DNA from: Candidatus Solibacter sp.
GTDB taxonomy: Bacteria; Acidobacteriota; Terriglobia; Bryobacterales; Bryobacteraceae
Assembly: GCA_017883345.1 (NCBI GenBank)
Contig: JADGNT010000125.1
Coordinates: 1 to 9,742, forward strand
Direction of reading: 5' to 3'
Length of the DNA stretch: 9,742 nt
The notes beneath the pieces are model-generated. The model was given only the letters and a program-made list of their open reading frames with translations, was not told where the DNA came from and ran no database searches. The position numbers and the translations under genes are program-made. This document shows, piece by piece, positions 5,139-9,742 of the stretch. Every line of letters starts with the position of its first letter. Position 1 is the first letter of the stretch.

Positions 5139-5658
5139 TAACTTCGAATTCGAATTCCATGACTTTGCCGCGCACCACGTAACAGAGATAGTGTTCCCAA
5201 AACCGCCGGTAGCGCGGGAACCGGTTGACTAGAAACTGGAATCCCAGCCACCGCCAAAAAGCAAGTAGCTTCACGTGCACGGAAATCTCACGAAATCTGG
5301 ATTTCGAATAGTAGCCGAAGCCGGCGTGATTCTCGCCGAAGTAGCGGAAGCTGAAACTGTTCAGATGGCTCTTGTGCGTGGGGTCGCAGAAGGAGCTGAA
5401 ATCGGTATAATGCGGCGTCTCCAGGCGCACCGTACCGCCGTCCCGCACCAGCCGGTGGAACTCCTCCATGGTGCGGATGACGTCGCTCACATGCTCGATC
5501 ACGTGGATCGCGGTCAGGCGGTCGAACGAGCTGTCGGCGAACGGGTAGGGAAAGCGGTCGAGGTCCACCAGGACGTCGGCGCGGCTGGCGGGATTGCGGT
5601 CGATTCCGATGGAGCCGGGCTGCTTGTGAATCCCGCAGCCGACGTCGAGTGTCCTCAC
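5131..5658 (-). CDS. class I SAM-dependent methyltransferase
   Basis: A roughly 175-residue Rossmann-fold methyltransferase. Motif I is RTLDVGCGIHKQPGSIGIDR near the N-terminus, with Asp in GIDR for the SAM ribose; then VDLDRFPYPFADSSFDRLTA with the acidic motif, and HVIEHVSDVIRTMEEFHRLV, the post-I helix typical of Methyltransf_11 proteins. The C-terminal part is rich in Phe, Tyr and Arg and gives no clue to the substrate. I chose GTG 5658, which overlaps the aminotransferase stop by 4 nt (GTGA) and puts motif I at residue 5, as in relatives; GTG 5685 would add nine residues and overlap the aminotransferase by 31 nt. Its stop begins the mini-ORF chain to yraN. Confidence 0.88.
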   Translation of the reverse strand: MRTLDVGCGIHKQPGSIGIDRNPASRADVLVDLDRFPYPFADSSFDRLTAIHVIEHVSDVIRTMEEFHRLVRDGGTVRLETPHYTDFSSFCDPTHKSHLNSFSFRYFGENHAGFGYYSKSRFREISVHVKLLAFWRWLGFQFLVNRFPRYRRFWEHYLCYVVRGKVMEFEFEVIK

Positions 5659-7013
5659 ACTTCGGAGATTACCTGCTTCAGGCACGCTTCCAGAGTATCA
5701 AGCGCGAAATCGCACTGGTCGCGCGTAATCACCAAAGGCGGGCAGAGGCGGAGCGTGTTGTCGCCCGCGCCCAGCACCAGGAGTCCGCGCTCGAAGGCCA
5801 GCGTGACCACCCGGTCGCGCCACGCCGCCGCCTTTTCCTTGGTCGCCTGGTCGCGCACCATCTCGATGCCCAGCATGAGGCCGAGCCCGCGGACGTCGCC
5901 CACCATGGGGAATCGCGCCGGCCACTGGCGCATGCGCTCCATCAGGTAGGCGCCCATGGCCCGAGCGTTTTCCACCAGTTCCCGCTGCAGGAGTTCGATG
6001 GTGACCAGGGCCGCCGCGCAGGATACCGGATTGCCGCCGAAGGTGGAGGCGTGCGCCCCGGGCGGCCAGGTCATCAGGTCGGCGCGCGCCACCGTGGCGC
6101 CTAGCGGCATGCCGCTGGCAATTCCCTTGGCCACGGTGAAAATATCCGGCACCATGCCGAAGTGCTCCGCCGCCCACATTTTGCCAGTGCGGCCCATGCC
6201 GCTCTGCACTTCGTCAGAGACCAGCAGGATGCCGTTCTGGCTGGCAACGCGCGCGAGCTCGTCGAAGAATTTCTGTGGCGGCACCACGTAGCCGCCCTCG
6301 CCCTGCACCGGTTCCACCACGATGGCGGCCGTCTCCCCGGCGGGCGCGATCGTCTGGAGCAGCGTGTCTTCGATGTGCTTCACGCACTCCACCGCGCAGA
6401 TGCCGGGCGTCTGGCCGTAGGGGCAGCGGTAGCAGTACGGGTAAGGCGCGTGGATCACGCCCGGAATCAGCGGACCGAACCGAGCGCGCTGCACGGCTTT
6501 GCGCGAGGTCAGCGAAAGCGCTCCCATGGTGCGTCCGTGGAAGCTGCCGAAGAAGGCGATGATTTTGTCGCGCCCGGTGGCGTAGCGGGCCAGCTTGATG
6601 GCCCCTTCCACCGCCTCCGCGCCCGAGTTGCCGAACGATACGCGCCGCGGCACGTCGCCGGGCGCGATTTCATCCAGCTTCTCGGCCAGCGCGGCCAACT
6701 CTTCGTAATAGAAATCCGTGCCCGACATATGGATCAGGCGGGCAGCCTGCTGCTGGATGGCTTCCACCACCCGCGGATGGCAGTGGCCGGTGGCCACCAC
6801 CGCGATGCCCGCCGTGAAATCGAGGAAGCGGTTGCCATCCACGTCCTCCACCATCGCGCCCTGGCCTTTCCGCGCCACCAGCGGATAGCCGCGCGTATAG
6901 GATGGCGATACCACTTTCGCGTCGCGTTCGATGACCGCCCGTGCGCGCGGGCCCGGCAGGGGCCCCTTGAGATACGGAAGGTCCGGACGGGCCTGTTCCA
7001 AAGTCGTGCTCAT
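5655..7013 (-). CDS. gabT: class-III PLP aminotransferase, 4-aminobutyrate/acetylornithine type
   Basis: A 452-residue pyridoxal-phosphate enzyme of the class-III (omega) aminotransferase family, which moves amino groups from GABA, ornithine derivatives or similar amines to 2-oxoglutarate. Seen: FTAGIAVVATGHCHP (67-80), SFGNSGAEAVEGAIKLAR (126-143) for phosphate binding, FFGSFHGRTMGALS (154-167), VEPVQGEGGY (233-242), SDEVQSGMGRTGK with Asp267 for the ring nitrogen, and TVAKGIASGMPLG with Lys296 as the Schiff-base lysine. A four-cysteine cluster (Cys194, 197, 206, 210) sits in an insert after HAPYP. ATG 7013 has AGGAG 8 nt upstream (7022-7026). It leads the operon with the methyltransferase and yraN. 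Exact substrate is uncertain, so the symbol is tentative. Confidence 0.9.
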   Translation of the reverse strand: MSTTLEQARPDLPYLKGPLPGPRARAVIERDAKVVSPSYTRGYPLVARKGQGAMVEDVDGNRFLDFTAGIAVVATGHCHPRVVEAIQQQAARLIHMSGTDFYYEELAALAEKLDEIAPGDVPRRVSFGNSGAEAVEGAIKLARYATGRDKIIAFFGSFHGRTMGALSLTSRKAVQRARFGPLIPGVIHAPYPYCYRCPYGQTPGICAVECVKHIEDTLLQTIAPAGETAAIVVEPVQGEGGYVVPPQKFFDELARVASQNGILLVSDEVQSGMGRTGKMWAAEHFGMVPDIFTVAKGIASGMPLGATVARADLMTWPPGAHASTFGGNPVSCAAALVTIELLQRELVENARAMGAYLMERMRQWPARFPMVGDVRGLGLMLGIEMVRDQATKEKAAAWRDRVVTLAFERGLLVLGAGDNTLRLCPPLVITRDQCDFALDTLEACLKQVISEV

Positions 7014-7058
7014 GGAAATAACTCCTGTTCAGTATCCAGTTGTAGGGTGGAAGGAACT

Positions 7059-7076
7059 GCGCGCTGGAAGGCGCGC
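7059..7076. other. GC hairpin in the aminotransferase leader
   Basis: GCGCGC repeats around TGGAAG form a six-pair stem within the untranslated leader of the aminotransferase, about 45 nt before its ATG. The rest of the divergent gap 7014-7269 shows no convincing promoter or second gene. A regulatory role is only a possibility. Confidence 0.25.
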
Positions 7077-7252
7077 GCCGCCGGCGAGGGCGAGGAGTTA
7101 ATCGGAGCCGAAAAGCCCGGGTCGGGATTGCGCTGGGCTGCTTCCCATGGCTCTATCTTACCTCTTCGGGCCAGGTAGTTTTTATACGCTTTCGCCCAAA
7201 TACCCCGGATACGCAAGGGTTACGGGTTGGTATCTGCCTTGCAATGTATATT

Positions 7253-7260
7253 AAAGGAGG
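7253..7260 (+). promoter_or_regulatory. near-perfect ribosome binding site of the lipoprotein gene
   Basis: AAAGGAGG, almost a full complement of the 16S rRNA 3' end, stands 9 nt before ATG 7270. It is the strongest such site in the window and suggests high expression. Confidence 0.85.
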
Positions 7261-7269
7261 CCGACGATC

Positions 7270-7920
7270 ATGCGTAAATGGCTTTGCATCTTGCCGGTAT
7301 TGCTGCTCGCCGGATGCTCGAGAACGAAGACCCCGTGGCCCACGGCAGAGGTTGGGGCCGGGACAAATCCGGCCACCGAATCCGCGCCGGCCGGTGGATC
7401 CGCGCCGCGGGGCTCCGCGGGGGTAATCCCCAGCGGTACGCCACTGCACGTGCGTGTGGATGAGGCTATCGACACGCGCCGCAATCGCGCCGGCGACCAG
7501 TTCAGCGCGACACTGTCCGAACCCATCGAGGTGGATGGCCGGACCATGGTGCCGGAGGGGACCGAGTTCTCCGGGCACGTCACCACGGCTGCGGCCTCGG
7601 GTCGCCTCAAGGGCCGCGCGTTCATCGGATTGAGGCTCGACTCCTTCCGCCTGAACGGGCGGGAGTATCCGGTCCAAACCAGCAGTGTGGAGCGCGTGAG
7701 CGCGTCGCACAAGAAGCGTAACGCCCTGCTGATCGGCGGCGGTGCCGGGCTGGGCGCCGCGATCGGCGCTCTCGCCGGCGGTGGGAAGGGCGCGCTGATC
7801 GGGGCCGGGGCCGGCGCCGGGGCGGGCACGGCGGGCGCCGCTGCCACCGGCAGACGGCAGGTGGGGATCGGAGCCGAAACCCCGCTGCGCTTCACCCTAC
7901 GATCGTCCGTCGACATGTAG
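7270..7920 (+). CDS. glycine-zipper lipoprotein of unknown function
   Basis: A 216-residue exported lipoprotein. The signal peptide MRKWLCILPVLLLAGC has a clear lipobox, Leu13-Ala14-Gly15-Cys16; Ser at +2 favours the outer membrane. Residues about 20-52 are a Pro/Ala/Gly/Thr linker. Residues about 53-143 form a beta-rich domain (IPSGTPLHVRVDEAIDTRRN, then GDQFSATLSEPIEVDGRTMV and a hydrophobic, regular alternation) that I do not recognise precisely. Residues 154-188 are a long glycine zipper of GxxxG repeats (GGGAGLGAAIGALAGGGKGA), likely a membrane-inserted or oligomerising helix pair. The last 20 residues return to a beta strand (ETPLRFTLRSSV). Similar slime/Pcp-like lipoproteins support envelope integrity; that role is inference. 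Single gene, divergent from the aminotransferase. Confidence 0.85.
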   Translation: MRKWLCILPVLLLAGCSRTKTPWPTAEVGAGTNPATESAPAGGSAPRGSAGVIPSGTPLHVRVDEAIDTRRNRAGDQFSATLSEPIEVDGRTMVPEGTEFSGHVTTAAASGRLKGRAFIGLRLDSFRLNGREYPVQTSSVERVSASHKKRNALLIGGGAGLGAAIGALAGGGKGALIGAGAGAGAGTAGAAATGRRQVGIGAETPLRFTLRSSVDM

Positions 7921-7928
7921 CAGCGGTA

Positions 7929-8006
7929 GGACAGACCAGCGACTTTGGTGGTCTGTCACTCTGCCATGGTCAAGCTTGACAGACGACACAAACCGATCGT
8001 CTGTCC
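7929..8006. repeat. pair of REP-like hairpins between convergent genes
   Basis: Two perfect 9-bp hairpins with 10-nt loops: GACAGACCA/TGGTCTGTC (7930-7957) and GACAGACGA/TCGTCTGTC (7978-8005). The C-G pair at the eighth position of one is replaced by G-C in the other, a compensatory change. The outer arms GGACAGAC (7929-7936) and GTCTGTCC (7999-8006) also pair with each other, as do the inner arms, so the whole block is one inverted pair. GTCAAGCTTGAC (7969-7980) is a further 12-bp palindrome. There is no T-run, so it is not a classical terminator, though it could shield both 3' ends. Confidence 0.75.
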
Positions 8007-8012
8007 CACCCT

Positions 8013-9332
8013 CTACACCGCCGCCTTCCCGAAGACCCGCGCGAAAATCTTGTCCACGTTCCGTAACTGCCGCTCCAGCGAAAACGCTTCCGCAATTTTC
8101 GCCGCACTGAGTACCGCCGCAATTTCAGGATCGCCCTCGATCGCCGCGCGGAAGTCGCCCTCCTCTTCCCATGCCCGCATGGCGTGCGACTGCACCAGCC
8201 GGTAGGCCTGCTCGCGCTGCATACCGCCGGCGGCCAGATCCAGCAGCACCTGCCCGCTGAACACCAGACCGCGCGTCAGATCCAGGTTGCGCCGCATGCG
8301 CTCCGGGTAGACCAGCAGTTGATCCACCAGCTTCGTCGTCTTATCCAGCAGATAGTCGGTGAGAATTGTCGAATCCGGCAGAATCACGCGCTCCACCGAA
8401 GAGTGCGAGATGTCGCGCTCGTGCCACAGCGCCACATCTTCAAAGGCCGCCTGCACATGGGATCGCACCACGCGCGCCAGGCCGCAGATCTGTTCGCACG
8501 TCACCGGATTGCGCTTATGGGGCATCGCCGAGCTGCCCTTCTGCCCGCGCGCGAAATACTCCTCGGCCTCGCGTACCTCGGTGCGTTGCAGGTGGCGCAC
8601 TTCCAACGCGATCTTCTCGCACAGCGCGGTAGTCAGCGCCAGCGCGGCCACGAAGTTGGCGTGCCGGTCGCGTTGGATCACCTGCGAGGCCACCGCCGCG
8701 GGCCGCAAGTTCAGCTTCTCGCAGATCAGTTCCTCCGTCTCCGGGTCGATGTGGCCGAACGTGCCCACCGCGCCCGACATCTTGCCGACGCGCACCTCCT
8801 CGGCCGCCGCGCCCAACCGGTTGAGATTGCGCCCCGCTTCTTCGTACCAGATGGCCAGCTTGAGCCCAAACGTAATCGGTTCCGCATGCACCCCGTGCGT
8901 GCGGCCGATCTGCACCGTGCGCCGGAACTCCAGCGCGCGCCGCTTGAGCGCTTCCCGCAACTGCAGCAGGTCGCCGATCAGGATCGCCGACGCCTGCTGC
9001 AACAAGAGCGCCTGCGCCGTATCCACCACGTCGTTCGACGTCAGGCCGTAATGAAACCAGCGCGACACTTCGCCGTGCCCGCGCGCTTGCATCGTCTCGG
9101 CCACCGCGGTGGTGAAGGCGATCACGTCGTGCTTCACCTCGCGCTCGATTTCGTGGATGCGCTCCACCTCGAAGCCCGCGTGCTCGCGCAACAGGCGGGC
9201 CGCCTCGGCGGGCACCACGCCCAGTTGCGCCAGCGCTTCCGAGGCTGCCAGCTCCACTTCGAGCCACTGTTGGAACTTGTTCCGGTCGCTCCAGATCCGG
9301 CCCATTTCGGGACGCGTGTATCGGGGAATCAT
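8013..9332 (-). CDS. purB: adenylosuccinate lyase
   Basis: A 439-residue enzyme of the fumarase/aspartase superfamily. It removes fumarate from SAICAR and from adenylosuccinate, two steps of purine synthesis, as a cytosolic tetramer. Seen: the N-terminal YTRPEMGRIW, TSNDVVDTA (98-106), GRTHGVHAEP (143-152) with the general-acid region His146, the mobile signature loop GSSAMPHKRNP (266-276) with the catalytic Ser, and RDISHSSVER (306-315). Length is normal for the family. I start at ATG 9332, where the conserved MIPRYTRPEM begins; upstream starts add unconserved residues that overlap the preceding gene. That gene ends 7 nt upstream and no ribosome site is present, so translation is probably coupled. 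Confidence 0.97.
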   Translation of the reverse strand: MIPRYTRPEMGRIWSDRNKFQQWLEVELAASEALAQLGVVPAEAARLLREHAGFEVERIHEIEREVKHDVIAFTTAVAETMQARGHGEVSRWFHYGLTSNDVVDTAQALLLQQASAILIGDLLQLREALKRRALEFRRTVQIGRTHGVHAEPITFGLKLAIWYEEAGRNLNRLGAAAEEVRVGKMSGAVGTFGHIDPETEELICEKLNLRPAAVASQVIQRDRHANFVAALALTTALCEKIALEVRHLQRTEVREAEEYFARGQKGSSAMPHKRNPVTCEQICGLARVVRSHVQAAFEDVALWHERDISHSSVERVILPDSTILTDYLLDKTTKLVDQLLVYPERMRRNLDLTRGLVFSGQVLLDLAAGGMQREQAYRLVQSHAMRAWEEEGDFRAAIEGDPEIAAVLSAAKIAEAFSLERQLRNVDKIFARVFGKAAV

Positions 9333-9339
9333 GATGGTT

Positions 9340-9742
9340 TTAGAATTGAAAAACTTCGCTTGGAGTATGTTGCGCGGCAATCGAGAGGCGCGTCTCCAAA
9401 CCGCGCTTCTCCAAGGCTTCGGCGGCCACCATCTGCACGATCGCCGGGTGATTGTTTTGCTCGCTCAGGTGGCCCAGAATCAGATTCGCCGTGCAGGAAG
9501 CCAGATCCTGCATCAGGTAATCCGACATGTGCAGATTGGAAAGGTGCCCCACGCGGCTCATCACGCGCTGCTTCACGCTCCAGGGATACGGACCCACTTT
9601 GAGCATGTCCAGATCGTGATTGGCTTCCAGCAGCAGCAGGTTAGTGCGCCGCAAATGAAACTTGATGGACTCCGGCACGTAGCCCAGATCGGTGGCCACG
9701 CCGACGCGCACCCCCTGCGCTTCGAAGCAGTACCCCACCGGG
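9340..9742 (-). CDS. WalJ/YycJ-like metallo-beta-lactamase-fold protein, partial
   Basis: The C-terminal 133 residues of a metallo-beta-lactamase-fold hydrolase; the gene continues past the right edge, so the N-terminal HxHxDH zinc motif is outside the window. Visible are PVGYCFEAQGVRVGVATDLG with the metal-binding Asp in ATDLG, LLLLEANHDLDML (the E-x-N/D-H-D segment), VGHLSNLHMSDYL and LILGHLSEQNNHP, a pair typical of YycJ/WalJ proteins, some of which are 5'-3' DNA exonucleases acting in repair. The frame is open to the window end. It precedes purB by 7 nt, so the two probably form an operon. Confidence 0.88.
   Translation of the reverse strand, partial: PVGYCFEAQGVRVGVATDLGYVPESIKFHLRRTNLLLLEANHDLDMLKVGPYPWSVKQRVMSRVGHLSNLHMSDYLMQDLASCTANLILGHLSEQNNHPAIVQMVAAEALEKRGLETRLSIAAQHTPSEVFQF

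Noticed and set aside
6162..7178. Long plus-strand open frame of 338 codons opposite the aminotransferase
   Set aside because: Antisense shadow of the aminotransferase, whose catalytic motifs are complete on the minus strand.
7010..7216. Minus-strand 68-codon frame overlapping the aminotransferase start by ATGA
   Set aside because: It needs a TTG start without ribosome site, has no recognisable feature, and its sequence covers the leader with the GC hairpin and the AGGAG of the aminotransferase. Best seen as untranslated leader.
8184..9602. Long plus-strand open frame of 472 codons opposite purB
   Set aside because: It is the antisense shadow of purB and the metallo-beta-lactamase-fold gene, rich in His, Arg and Gln as expected from the complement of GC-rich coding DNA; the minus-strand proteins carry clear family motifs.

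Overview
The window looks like a piece of a high-GC bacterial chromosome. The even, GC-rich codon use, the dense small housekeeping genes and the abundant small palindromic repeats between genes suggest an Acidobacteriota-like soil bacterium. That placement is inference; no rRNA or marker tree is available here.

Left part (1-3775): an accessory-looking island. It opens with about 375 bases without an intact gene, holding a 22-codon scrap that reads like an ABC-transporter ATPase. It then carries three toxin-antitoxin type loci from three toxin superfamilies: a Fic/Doc toxin (786-1181, +) preceded by an unrecognised small basic protein (376-762, +); a TacA/TacT pair (DUF1778 antitoxin plus GNAT toxin, 1282-2057, +); and a VapB/VapC pair (3099-3775, -). 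An EamA/DMT-type transporter (2191-3084, -) starts only 14 nt after vapC and may be read from the vapBC promoter.

Middle part (3845-7013, all on -): a DinB-fold protein stands alone. Upstream of it is a compact operon of class-III aminotransferase, SAM methyltransferase and yraN. The aminotransferase and methyltransferase probably overlap by 4 nt. The methyltransferase stop is joined to the yraN start by a 14-nt tandem array in which each unit carries an ATGA stop/start overlap, making a chain of three five-codon mini-ORFs. Downstream of yraN lies a block of repeats with GNRA-loop hairpins (4440-4680).

Right part (7270-9742): a glycine-zipper lipoprotein (+) is convergent with purB (-), and a pair of REP-like hairpins fills the 92 nt between them. 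purB follows, by 7 nt, the end of a WalJ/YycJ-like metallo-beta-lactamase-fold gene that runs off the right edge.

The most unusual features are the mini-ORF ladder between the methyltransferase and yraN, the Doc toxin that lacks the Fic-motif histidine and has an unfamiliar upstream partner, and the two structured repeat families.
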